A stretch of 64,000 nucleotides of DNA from Halolamina litorea (GTDB lineage Archaea > Halobacteriota > Halobacteria > Halobacteriales > Haloferacaceae), in NCBI RefSeq assembly GCF_026616205.1, contig NZ_JANHGR010000001.1:1984001-2048000 (forward strand), given 5' to 3'. Positions 1 to 10,385 of this stretch are shown here, piece after piece; position 1 is the stretch's first letter, and each line of letters opens with the position of its first letter. Made by a program: the position numbers and the translations under genes. The notes below the pieces were generated by a model that saw nothing but the letters and a program-made list of their open reading frames with translations, was not told the DNA's origin and made no database searches.

Positions 1-3033
<3,033 letters not shown>

Positions 3034-4194
3034 TTAGAGTTCGTTCAGCTTCCGCATCAGCTGGCCGCGGTACTCCTCGTCGGCCTTGACGCCCTTGAGT
3101 TCGAGGACGTTGCGCTCCAGTCGGTCGAGGGCAACGTGGAACGCGTGGTCGGCGCCGTAGCCCTCGCCGGAGCCGGCGACCTGGCCCTGCGTGGTGCGGA
3201 GGCGGATCTGACAGCGGATCAGCGGAGTGCCACGGAGCTTCTCCTTGTGCTGGCTGAAGCGCACGTGGGCGTGGAGGACGTTCATCTCCTGGAACTTGTC
3301 GACGACGGCGGTGGTGTCGGCGACGATATCCTCGCGGGTGAGGTCGTCCAGCAGGTTCACGTTCGTGATCTGGACGTTCATCGACTCCTCCTCGGTCAGC
3401 GAGAGGGCACGCAGCACGTCGGTCTTGGTGATGACGCCGGCGATGTCGGCGCCGGAGGGCGTCGCCGTCACGACGAGCCCCGAGATGTCGTTCTCGAACA
3501 TGACCGTGACGGCGTCGTCGACGGTCTCACCCGGCGTGATCGTCTGGACCGGGCTGGACATCAGGTCGTACACCGGGATGTCGAGCATCCGGTCGATCTC
3601 GCCGCGGCGGTCGCCCTCGCCCTGTCGCTCCTCGTCGCGCACGGCGAAGTTGACGATGTCGTTGGTCGTGATGATCCCCGTGAGTTCGCCGGTCTCGTTG
3701 ACCACCGGCAGCCGGGAGATGCCGTTCTCGCGCAGGCGGTTGATGGCCTTGCCCACGTGGTCGTCCTCGGTGACGGTGACGACGGACTCCGACGCGATGT
3801 CCCCGACGGTGATCGCTTCGAGGTTCTCGTGGACCGTACGCAGGATGTCGTCGGCGGCGACGATGCCCCAGAGGTTCTCGCCCTCGTAGACCGGAGCGAT
3901 CTTCACGTCGCCCTCGACGAGCACGCGGCAGACCTCGCGTACGTCGTCGTAGCGGGCGACCTTCGGGGGACTCCCGCCGCTCCGGGAGGACCGCACGATG
4001 GCCGACACCTTGGTGTCGTCCTCGACGTGGGACTGGATCAGTTGCTTCTCGCGAACGACGCCGATGCAGTCACCGTCCTCCATCACGACGATCCCTTTCG
4101 GGTTCTCCCGCTCGAAGAGCGACCGGACCTTCGCGACGCGGGTGTCGGCCTCGACTTCGGCGAACTCCTTGACAGCAATATCGGAGATATCCAT
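3034..4194 (-). CDS. Four-CBS-domain protein with a C-terminal HPF/RaiA-like ribosome-binding domain
   Basis: The protein has 386 residues. Four CBS motifs come first, at about 1-60, 62-120, 125-190 and 205-270; such pairs usually bind adenine nucleotides. From about residue 275 the sequence MNVQITNVNLLDDLTRED starts a domain of about 110 residues. It ends in a stretch of the form AFHVALDRLERNVLELKG, which matches the beta-alpha-beta layout of HPF/RaiA (S30AE) hibernation factors. The inferred role is nucleotide-dependent control of ribosome activity or storage under stress. The ATG at 4194 is preferred over the GTG at 4200 because a TATA-like CTTCAAGG lies about 27 nt upstream. The CBS assignment is certain. 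The HPF-like call rests on sequence pattern only. Confidence 0.85.
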   Translation of the reverse strand: MDISDIAVKEFAEVEADTRVAKVRSLFERENPKGIVVMEDGDCIGVVREKQLIQSHVEDDTKVSAIVRSSRSGGSPPKVARYDDVREVCRVLVEGDVKIAPVYEGENLWGIVAADDILRTVHENLEAITVGDIASESVVTVTEDDHVGKAINRLRENGISRLPVVNETGELTGIITTNDIVNFAVRDEERQGEGDRRGEIDRMLDIPVYDLMSSPVQTITPGETVDDAVTVMFENDISGLVVTATPSGADIAGVITKTDVLRALSLTEEESMNVQITNVNLLDDLTREDIVADTTAVVDKFQEMNVLHAHVRFSQHKEKLRGTPLIRCQIRLRTTQGQVAGSGEGYGADHAFHVALDRLERNVLELKGVKADEEYRGQLMRKLNEL

Positions 4195-4515
4195 AAGCAC
4201 TCAACTACTTTCCCCGGAGATGCCTTGAAGCTTGCCGCCCCGAGCCGGTCGCCGACGAACCACCCGAGACGGTACCGACTGGCACGGTCAGGACACGACT
4301 ATGGATGCCGAAAGCAGAAGGCGACGGAAGCTAACGAACCGAAGTCACGCGGCGATACGAACGACGAAACGCCCCGTAGAAGGGACCGATTACCGGGACA
4401 ACCTTCGTCTGAAAGGAAACGATCCCATGATTCCGAACGATCGGAGGAACTCGGGTGGTGAAACCCACATCACGCGAACTTTTTTCACAGTCATTTGATT
4501 GGGTACCGGTAGCCA
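4195..4515. other. Divergent intergenic region, no convincing gene
   Basis: This stretch of about 320 nt separates the divergent CBS and DUF2182 transcripts. It is visibly less GC-rich than its neighbours. The CBS promoter is near 4218-4230. A run of six T at 4480-4485, within CTTTTTTCAC, is the likely TATA element for the first DUF2182 transcript. A run of open codons on the plus strand (4232-4498) has no haloarchaeal codon bias and overlaps both promoters, so I do not call it a gene. Confidence 0.5.
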
Positions 4516-4587
4516 ATGTGGCACTTCGAACCGAACCGTGATCGTGGGTGGGGTATCGACGAACCGGCGACCTGGGGGGGTCGCTGA
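4516..4587 (+). CDS. Putative leader mini-ORF before the first DUF2182 gene
   Basis: A 23-codon frame starts with ATG at 4516, about 30 nt after the TATA-like CTTTTTTCAC, so it would begin almost at the mRNA 5' end. It encodes MWHFEPNRDRGW and continues to ...ATWGGR. It stops with TGA at 4585-4587, only 2 nt before the DUF2182 ATG at 4590 and in a different frame. It contains three Trp and one His. The second DUF2182 gene has a similar leader ending QWGER. The likely role is to deliver ribosomes to the downstream start; peptide-mediated regulation is possible. It may be untranslated. Confidence 0.5.
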   Translation: MWHFEPNRDRGWGIDEPATWGGR

Positions 4588-4589
4588 CC

Positions 4590-5462
4590 ATGGCGTACGG
4601 AAGCGCACGCCGTGAGGAGACCGAAACCGAGACGGGGCTGTTCAGCCTCGGACTCACTCGTGGGCGGACGGCGGTGCTCGCGATGCTGGGCATCGACGCC
4701 GTGTTCTGGGTGATGATGTGGGAAGGGAGCGTGCCGATGCCGGGGATGAACTGGCTGATGGGCGAGCGTTCCATCCCGATGGCGGCGCCGGGCGCGATGG
4801 AACTCGGGACGTTCCACGCCGGCGGGACGGCGTTCGTCGGCTTCTTCGTGATGTGGGGGGTGATGATGTGGACGATGATGCACCCCGCGATGGCGCGGTT
4901 CACGCGGGACTACACCGCGGCCCACCAGGGGTCGGCCGTCCAAACCGCGCTCGCGGTCACGGCCTTCTTCGCCAGCTACCACATCATCTGGATGCTCTCG
5001 GCAACGTTCCCGCTCGGGTTCCACGCCGGGCTCTCGGCGCTCGGCTACGAGGGGATTTACGGCTTCGTCCGGTCCCATACCGTCGGCGTCGTCGGCACGA
5101 TGCTGGTCCTGACGGGGCTCTACCAGCTCACGACGTTCAAACAGAACCTCCTGCGTGACTGCTGTGCGAACGTCAATCCCCACGAGGACGACATCCCGAC
5201 GGCGTTCCGTGAGGGAGTCTGGCACGGCACCCGCTGTGTCGCCATCTGCTTCGGCTTCTTCTTCCTGCTCATGCCGTTCTTCGGGGAAATGAACTTCTTC
5301 TGGATGGTCGCACTGACCACGCTCGTGACGATCGAACGGCTCCCGATCTGGGGCGACGACATCGCCGTCTCGACGGGTATCATCAGCCTGCTGGCGGGGG
5401 TCGTCGTCCTCGTCGCCCAGCCCGATCTCGGCATCTCGTTTACGATGTCGATGGGGATGTAA
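4590..5462 (+). CDS. DUF2182 family methionine-rich integral membrane protein, copy 1
   Basis: The protein has 290 residues with about six hydrophobic segments. It belongs to the family described as predicted metal-binding integral membrane proteins. Diagnostic stretches are MWGVMMWTMMHPAM (near 90-105), LRDCCANVNPHEDD (near 188-201) and FFGEMNFFWMVALTTLVTIERL (near 230-251). Met-rich motifs (VPMPGMNWLMGE, MSMGM at the C-terminus) and a Cys-Cys/His loop suggest ligands for a soft metal such as copper, but the substrate is not known. The ATG at 4590 is preferred over an in-frame one at 4548 because it directly follows the leader mini-ORF. A paralogue follows 200 bp downstream, and then an Lrp/TRASH regulator, pointing to metal homeostasis. 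Confidence 0.85.
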   Translation: MAYGSARREETETETGLFSLGLTRGRTAVLAMLGIDAVFWVMMWEGSVPMPGMNWLMGERSIPMAAPGAMELGTFHAGGTAFVGFFVMWGVMMWTMMHPAMARFTRDYTAAHQGSAVQTALAVTAFFASYHIIWMLSATFPLGFHAGLSALGYEGIYGFVRSHTVGVVGTMLVLTGLYQLTTFKQNLLRDCCANVNPHEDDIPTAFREGVWHGTRCVAICFGFFFLLMPFFGEMNFFWMVALTTLVTIERLPIWGDDIAVSTGIISLLAGVVVLVAQPDLGISFTMSMGM

Positions 5463-5618
5463 CGCCGCTGACTGCCGAAGGCGTCAGACAGTTCCGAACC
5501 GTGGCCTCCCCGTCGTTTACGGGAGATCGGCGCTGCGGCCCGGGGGTATTTTCGCTTACTCGACGGGCCACCGGCGGGTGTACGCTTTTTCACGCTGCTC
5601 TGTGTTTCGGGAACCAAC

Positions 5619-5663
5619 ATGGACTGGTGTGGGGGCCAAAACCGTCAGTGGGGGGAGCGATGA
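5619..5663 (+). CDS. Putative leader mini-ORF before the second DUF2182 gene
   Basis: A 14-codon frame, MDWCGGQNRQWGER, starts at ATG 5619, about 31 nt downstream of the TATA-like CTTTTTCAC (5585-5593). Its TGA (5661-5663) overlaps the DUF2182 ATG at 5660 as ATGA, a classic translational-coupling overlap. Its promoter and peptide ending (WG-x-R) resemble those of the leader of copy 1, suggesting that the leader was duplicated with its gene and then kept. Confidence 0.5.
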   Translation: MDWCGGQNRQWGER

Positions 5664-6523
5664 GCCTCCAGTACGATCCCGACCAACAGGACGGGCTGTT
5701 CGACCTGGATCACACCCGCGGGACGGCGGTGATCCTGGTCATGCTCGCGCTCGATGCGGTGTACTGGATATGGACCTACAACGGCGAGGTGCCGATGCCG
5801 GGGATGATGTGGCTGATGAACGAGCGGGGCATCCCGATGGCGGCGCCGGGCGCGATGGAACTCGGAACGTTCCACGTCGGGACCCTCGACGCCTACCTCG
5901 GCTACGTCGTGATGTGGGGCGTGATGATGTGGGCGATGATGATGCCTGCGATGACCCGCTTCGTCAGGGACTACGCCAACTCCCACCGCGGGTCAAGCCT
6001 CTCGGTGACCGGTTCCGTCGGCGGCTTCCTCGCGAGCTACCAGCTCGTCTGGCTGCTGACCGGCGTCATCCCGTTGGGAATGCATCTGGGCTTCACGCTC
6101 GCGGGCTTCGAGGGTATCTACGGCGCGGTCAAGAGCCACCCTCACGCGTTCGTCGGGACCGCGCTGATCCTGACCGGGCTCTACCAGTCGCTGTGGTTCA
6201 AAAACGGGCTGCTGCGTGACTGCTGTGCGAACGTCAACCCTCACAGCAACGACTTCTTCGACTCCTTCGGCCGGGGGCTGCGCCACGGCACGAAATGCGT
6301 GTTCATCACGTTCCCATTTTTCTTCTTCCTGATGCCGATATTCGGGGAGATGAACTTCTTCTGGATGGTCGGGCTGACCACGGTCGTCACCGTCGAGCGC
6401 CTGCCGTTCTGGGGCAACGAGGTGGCGACGGCGACGAGCCTGATCAGCCTCGCCGCGGGCGTCTACGTCCTCGTCATGCAGCCGAGCCTCGGACTCTCGT
6501 TCGCCATGTCGATGGGGATGTAG
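5660..6523 (+). CDS. DUF2182 family methionine-rich integral membrane protein, copy 2
   Basis: This 287-residue protein is a clear paralogue of the preceding gene. It has the same order of motifs: VPMPGMMWLMNERGIPM, MWGVMMWAMMMPAM, LRDCCANVNPHSND, FGEMNFFWMVGLTTVVTVERL and a MSMGM C-terminus. The ATG at 5660 is chosen over an in-frame start at 5501. It begins the conserved part, is preceded by a purine-rich GGGGGAG and overlaps the leader stop as ATGA. Having its own promoter-like sequence means the two copies can be controlled separately. The function is inferred to be metal-related membrane handling; the biochemistry is unknown. Confidence 0.85.
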   Translation: MSLQYDPDQQDGLFDLDHTRGTAVILVMLALDAVYWIWTYNGEVPMPGMMWLMNERGIPMAAPGAMELGTFHVGTLDAYLGYVVMWGVMMWAMMMPAMTRFVRDYANSHRGSSLSVTGSVGGFLASYQLVWLLTGVIPLGMHLGFTLAGFEGIYGAVKSHPHAFVGTALILTGLYQSLWFKNGLLRDCCANVNPHSNDFFDSFGRGLRHGTKCVFITFPFFFFLMPIFGEMNFFWMVGLTTVVTVERLPFWGNEVATATSLISLAAGVYVLVMQPSLGLSFAMSMGM

Positions 6524-6569
6524 CGCCCGGGAGCGGGGATTCTTTACTCGCGGTCGTCTACGACGGTCT

Positions 6570-7160
6570 ATGCGCGACCTCGACGAGACGGACATGACCA
6601 TCCTCCGAATCCTCTCCGCGGACGCCAGAGCGTCCTACAGCGAGATCGGCGAGGAGGTCGACCTCTCCGCGCCGGCGGTCTCAGACCGGGTGAGCCGGCT
6701 GGAGGAAGCCGGCGTGATCAGGGGGTTCACGCTCGACCTCGACCGCTCGCAGCTACAGGGCGGCGTCCCCCTGCTCGTTACTGTCGACGTCGATCCGGGG
6801 CACACGAGCGCCGTCCGGGCGGCCGTCGACGACATCGAGGCGGCCGAGCACGTGTTCCAGACCGCCGACGGAGACGTGGTGTTTCACGCCCGGCTCTCAG
6901 AGTCGGAGGTCGAGGAGGTGCTGGCGGGTGTCGCGGGCGCCGGCGGCGTCGCCGACTTCGACGTGACGATGCTCACCGACGTGGACTGGACGCCGACGGT
7001 CAGCGGCTCCGGGTTCGCCCTCGAGTGTGCGGAGTGTGGCAACACCGTGGGGAGTGAGGGCCAAGCGAGCAAGATCGGCGACTCGGTCTATCACTTCTGC
7101 TGTCTCACCTGCAAGGGGCGGTTCGAACAGCGCCACGAGCGCTTGGAGAGCGGCGCCTGA
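6570..7160 (+). CDS. Lrp/AsnC-type regulator with C-terminal TRASH metal-binding domain
   Basis: The protein has 196 residues: an AsnC-type winged helix-turn-helix (about 3-52, including VDLSAPAVSDRVSRLEEAGVI), a RAM-like alpha-beta domain (about 65-135) and a C-terminal TRASH domain. The TRASH cysteines are C153, C156, C177/C178 and C181, matching Cys-X2-Cys-X20-Cys-X3-Cys. Family members in haloarchaea act as metal (copper) responsive transcription regulators. The TATA-like TTCTTTACT near 6540 predicts a leaderless message at ATG 6570. Being 46 bp after two Met-rich DUF2182 genes makes these the natural candidate targets. The metal and direction of control are inferred. Confidence 0.9.
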   Translation: MRDLDETDMTILRILSADARASYSEIGEEVDLSAPAVSDRVSRLEEAGVIRGFTLDLDRSQLQGGVPLLVTVDVDPGHTSAVRAAVDDIEAAEHVFQTADGDVVFHARLSESEVEEVLAGVAGAGGVADFDVTMLTDVDWTPTVSGSGFALECAECGNTVGSEGQASKIGDSVYHFCCLTCKGRFEQRHERLESGA

Positions 7161-7268
7161 GGCCGTCGTCGTCCGTGCCGCCGCGGTCCGCACGCCGCCG
7201 ATGATCCACGGCAAACCCCGCCACCGGACCCGATGTTTCTTACTGTTGGCCGTCCGAGCGGATGGACC

Positions 7269-8069
7269 ATGCACGAACACGGTTCGACCGGCCGCGCGGC
7301 GCTCGCTCGCCGTGCGGCGGTCGCCGGTGGCGAAGTCGCCGCGGAGTTCTTCCGCACCGGCGTCGCCGTGGAGACGAAAAACGGCAAGACCGACGTGGTG
7401 ACGGAAGCCGACCGCGCCGCCCAACGCGAGGTCGAAGAGGTCATCCACGAGGAACACCGCGAGGAGCCGGTCGTCGGCGAGGAGGGCGACGCGCTGAAGT
7501 CGGTGCCGGAGCGCGGGCCGGCGTGGGTCGTCGACCCCATCGACGGTACGAACAGCTACGTCCGGGAGCTACCGACGTGGGCGACGGCCGTGGCGTGTGT
7601 CGAGGACGGTGAGCCGGTGGCGGCCTGCAACGCGCTGCCGGCGCTCGGGGACGTGTACACCGCGGACGGCGAGGCGGCGTACCGGAACGGCGCCGAGATC
7701 ACCGTCTCGTCGGTCGACGACCCCGAACGGGCCGCGGTCGTCCCGACGGTCTGGTGGGAACAGGACCGCCGCGACGAGTACGCCCGGGCGTGTGGAGCCA
7801 TCGTCAGGCGCTTCGCGGACCTCCGGCGACCCGGCAGCGCACAGGCCGCGCTGGCGATGCTCGCCGCCGGGTCGGTGGAGGGTGTGGTGACCAACGTGGA
7901 CACGAAACCGTGGGACACGATCGCCGGGGTCCACCTCGTCCGACGGGCCGGGGGGACTGTGACCGACCTCCGGGGTCAGCCGTGGCACCACGGCGCCCGC
8001 GGGCTGGTGGCGTCGAACGGCGCGCTGCACGAGGACGTGCTCGCGGCGGCGCGGGAGATCGACGACTGA
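7269..8069 (+). CDS. Inositol monophosphatase / fructose-1,6-bisphosphatase family phosphatase
   Basis: This Mg-dependent, Li-sensitive-type sugar/inositol phosphatase of 266 residues carries the family signature WVVDPIDGTNSYVRELP (near 78-94). Upstream are the metal-ligand stretch VVGEEGD and the KTDVVTEAD motif (near 39-47). Near 216-222 is TKPWDTIAG, the second family signature (WD-x-AAG type). The ATG at 7269 is chosen over an in-frame 7233 because the TATA-like TTTCTTACT at 7236-7245 would then serve as the promoter. It lies between two Lrp regulators on the same strand. The exact substrate (inositol phosphate, FBP or another sugar phosphate) cannot be fixed from sequence. Confidence 0.9.
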   Translation: MHEHGSTGRAALARRAAVAGGEVAAEFFRTGVAVETKNGKTDVVTEADRAAQREVEEVIHEEHREEPVVGEEGDALKSVPERGPAWVVDPIDGTNSYVRELPTWATAVACVEDGEPVAACNALPALGDVYTADGEAAYRNGAEITVSSVDDPERAAVVPTVWWEQDRRDEYARACGAIVRRFADLRRPGSAQAALAMLAAGSVEGVVTNVDTKPWDTIAGVHLVRRAGGTVTDLRGQPWHHGARGLVASNGALHEDVLAAAREIDD

Positions 8070-8128
8070 ACGGGGACGGCGGCGCTGCCGGCCGGAACCA
8101 CAAAGAGTCCGCACGCCTCAGCCCCGGT

Positions 8129-8578
8129 ATGGAACTCGACGAGACCGACAAACAGATCCTCCGCATCCTCCAGGAGGACGCTCGGACCCCATTCAGCGAG
8201 GTCGCACGCCGGATCGACATGTCGAGTGCGACCGTCCACGACCGGGTGAACAGGATGGAGGAGGCCGGCGTCATCCAGGGCTACCACGCGAGCGTCGACG
8301 CGCGGTCGGTCGGCTACGGCGTCAGCGCGTTCGTCGGCCTCCGGACCGATCAGGGCCGCGAGGAGGAGGCGCTCGCCCACCTCGCCGGCCTGCCGGAAGT
8401 GAAGGAGGTCCACCTGACGACCGGCCAGTGGGACGTGATGGTTCGGGTCCACGCCGAGGACACCGACGCGCTCAGAGAGCTAATGTTCGACCACATCGCC
8501 GACACCGAGGGGTTCGCCCGCTCCCAGACGATGATCGTCCTCGGCACCGACTACGAGGCCGACGGCCTGCCGATCTAA
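8129..8578 (+). CDS. Lrp/AsnC family transcriptional regulator
   Basis: This canonical Lrp protein has 149 residues. The N-terminal helix-turn-helix (about 5-52, with FSEVARRIDMSSATVHDRVNRMEEAGVI) is followed by a RAM effector domain (about 65-140, VGYGVSAFVGLRTDQGREEE...GQWDVMVRVH). Unlike the neighbour at 6570 it has no TRASH domain. The ATG at 8129 fits family length, and CACAAAG about 27 nt upstream could be the TATA box. Lrp proteins form dimers or octamers and sense amino acids. The target is unknown. Confidence 0.93.
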   Translation: MELDETDKQILRILQEDARTPFSEVARRIDMSSATVHDRVNRMEEAGVIQGYHASVDARSVGYGVSAFVGLRTDQGREEEALAHLAGLPEVKEVHLTTGQWDVMVRVHAEDTDALRELMFDHIADTEGFARSQTMIVLGTDYEADGLPI

Positions 8579-8602
8579 CCGTCGGCGCGACCCGAGCCCC
8601 GA

Positions 8603-8980
8603 CTAGCCGGTGTACTGTGCCTCCGCGGAGTTTCGCTCGTGACCGAAGTCGACGATTTCGGCGTCGATCACGTCACCGACGTCGACGCTCTCGGGGACGC
8701 CCTCGACGAAGATGACGAACCCCTCCTGCTTACAGACCGCGACGCGCTCGCCGGAGTGGTGGCTCTTGAACTCCTTGACGCCGAGCGAGACGCTGTCGCC
8801 GACGGAGACGGGCGGCTCCCGCTCCATCGCGTCCTCGTGGGCCTCGCGTGACTCCTGGCGTTCGGCGCGCTGTTTCCCCACCACGACGCCGTCTGCCTTC
8901 CCCTTCCGATACCCCCCGTAGGCGGCGACACTCACGATGGCGGCGACGGCCGCGATCACGAGCGGCGACGGTGTGACCAT
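8603..8980 (-). CDS. Membrane-anchored TRAM domain protein
   Basis: This 125-residue protein has one N-terminal hydrophobic helix (about 6-24, LVIAAVAAIVSVAAYGGY), a charged linker and a C-terminal TRAM-type OB fold (about 62-122: VSLGVKEFKSHHSGERVAVCKQ, FVIFVEGVPESVDVGDVIDAEIV). TRAM domains bind RNA, and small archaeal TRAM proteins act as RNA chaperones. The membrane anchor is unusual for an RNA-binding protein and suggests localisation to the cytoplasmic face. It is divergent from the DUF63 gene. The ATG at 8980 is preferred because it precedes the anchor directly and a GTTACC TATA-like box lies about 27 nt upstream. Confidence 0.85.
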   Translation of the reverse strand: MVTPSPLVIAAVAAIVSVAAYGGYRKGKADGVVVGKQRAERQESREAHEDAMEREPPVSVGDSVSLGVKEFKSHHSGERVAVCKQEGFVIFVEGVPESVDVGDVIDAEIVDFGHERNSAEAQYTG

Positions 8981-9070
8981 ACCCCGACTGGCGAGCGCGG
9001 CGTAGGTAACGATACCGGCCGGATGGGGGAGACCGCAACCCTGAAGCCTCACGCTGTGTGCCTTCGAGGT

Positions 9071-10165
9071 ATGTCCTCCCTCCGCGAGCGCGTCGACGCC
9101 GAACCCGAGCGGCTCTGGGCGGCCGTAGTCGGGACACTGCTGGCCGTGCTGGTCGGGGGATCGCTGCTCGTTCCCGAAACCGTCTACGACGGCTTCGTCT
9201 GGCACTACTTCTGGGGGCCCGTCCAGGCCGACGCACACAACGCCGCGTGTGCGGTCCGCCCCGGCAACACCGTCGAGTACCTCTACAGCAGTACCGCCTG
9301 TGCGGCCGCCGAGGAGCCAGTCGCCGAACCGGGCTACACCATCGTGAGCGAGGTCGGCTACATGATCTCGCTACTGTTGACCATCTCCGGGGTCGTGTTC
9401 CTCCTCGAACGGCTGGGGATCGGCGAGGAGCGCGGGCTGTTCTGGGCGATGGTGCCGTTCATGCTGCTCGGGGGCGCGCTCCGGACCGTCGAGGACGCCC
9501 ACAACGCGATGGGCGAGGGCTGGCTCGACTACCCGCTCAACACGCTGCTGATCAGTCCGATCATCTACTTCACCGTCTTCGCCGTCGCGCTGGCGAGCAT
9601 CCTCGTGTCGATCTGGATCGTCCGCCGGGGGTACGCCGAGCGCTACGACCGGCCGCTCGCCGTGATCGGGACGGGCGCGTTCCTGCTCTCGATCGTCTAC
9701 CTCTCGGTGCTCGCAGTGACCGAGGCAGAGGTAACGTTCTACCCGCTCGTGCTGATCGCGATGGTCGCGTTGGCTGCCGCCGCGACCGCCGTGACCTGGT
9801 ACGCCATCGAGGCGTTCGCCCCAGGGATCAACGCGGGGACCGGGCTGGCCGGCGCGATGGTTCTCGTCGCCCACGCCGTCGACGGCGCCGCGAACGTGAT
9901 CGGCCTCGACTACCTGATGGCGCTGGGCGTGCCGTACAACCTCTCCCCGAAACACCCGGCGAACCGCTTCATCGTCGAGTCATTCGGGGCGGCGTGGCCG
10001 TTCCTCGTGGTGAAGATGATCGCCGCGACGTTCGTCGTCTGGGTGTTCGAACCGGAACTCGCCGAGGAGAGCCCGCGGTACACCACGCTGTTGCTCATCG
10101 CGGTCGCCGCCGTCGGCCTCGGACCGGGGACGCGCGACCTGCTGCGGTCGGTCTTCGGCGTCTGA
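9071..10165 (+). CDS. DUF63 family polytopic membrane protein
   Basis: The protein has 364 residues with about eight membrane segments and belongs to the archaeal DUF63 family of unknown function. Characteristic parts are VPETVYDGFVWHYFWGPVQAD near the N-terminus and LLGGALRTVEDAHNA (near 133-147). The stretch VAHAVDGAANVIGLDY comes later. The charged and polar residues inside membrane segments (R, E, D, H) suggest a transport or enzymatic site. The ATG at 9071 is preferred over an in-frame 9023. No functional partner is evident; RNase J follows about 220 bp downstream. Confidence 0.85.
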   Translation: MSSLRERVDAEPERLWAAVVGTLLAVLVGGSLLVPETVYDGFVWHYFWGPVQADAHNAACAVRPGNTVEYLYSSTACAAAEEPVAEPGYTIVSEVGYMISLLLTISGVVFLLERLGIGEERGLFWAMVPFMLLGGALRTVEDAHNAMGEGWLDYPLNTLLISPIIYFTVFAVALASILVSIWIVRRGYAERYDRPLAVIGTGAFLLSIVYLSVLAVTEAEVTFYPLVLIAMVALAAAATAVTWYAIEAFAPGINAGTGLAGAMVLVAHAVDGAANVIGLDYLMALGVPYNLSPKHPANRFIVESFGAAWPFLVVKMIAATFVVWVFEPELAEESPRYTTLLLIAVAAVGLGPGTRDLLRSVFGV

Positions 10166-10211
10166 GGCGGCGACGGCCGCCCCACCCGCGGGAGGCTGCC
10201 GACCCGCGCCA

Positions 10212-10385
10212 TTTTTACCCTCGGACACGAAAGGTGGCGTAAGAACACCCGCGGGTAAGCGCCGACGTGGCGTTGCGGGGATCGGTGGCCGACGCGCTGT
10301 AAGACGCCGGGGTCGACGGCCCCCAGAACTCGCGGCTGTTTCCGTACGCACACCGCCACGAACGTGGCTTTGAGTGCACACAACC
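10212..10385 (+). promoter_or_regulatory. Long structured leader upstream of RNase J
   Basis: A TATA-like CATTTTTACC (10210-10219) is the best promoter in the gap and would start an mRNA near 10240, about 145 nt before the rnj ATG. No good TATA box lies at the leaderless distance. The leader holds potential stems: CCCGCGGG near 10247, GGGG/CCCC around TCGAC near 10300, and the perfect GCCACG-AA-CGTGGC at 10355-10368. It could carry autoregulation or a separate small RNA; neither is shown. Confidence 0.35.

Noticed and set aside
4232-4498. Possible 88-codon gene before DUF2182
   Set aside because: It overlaps both divergent promoters, lacks haloarchaeal codon bias and acidic composition, and shows no domain.
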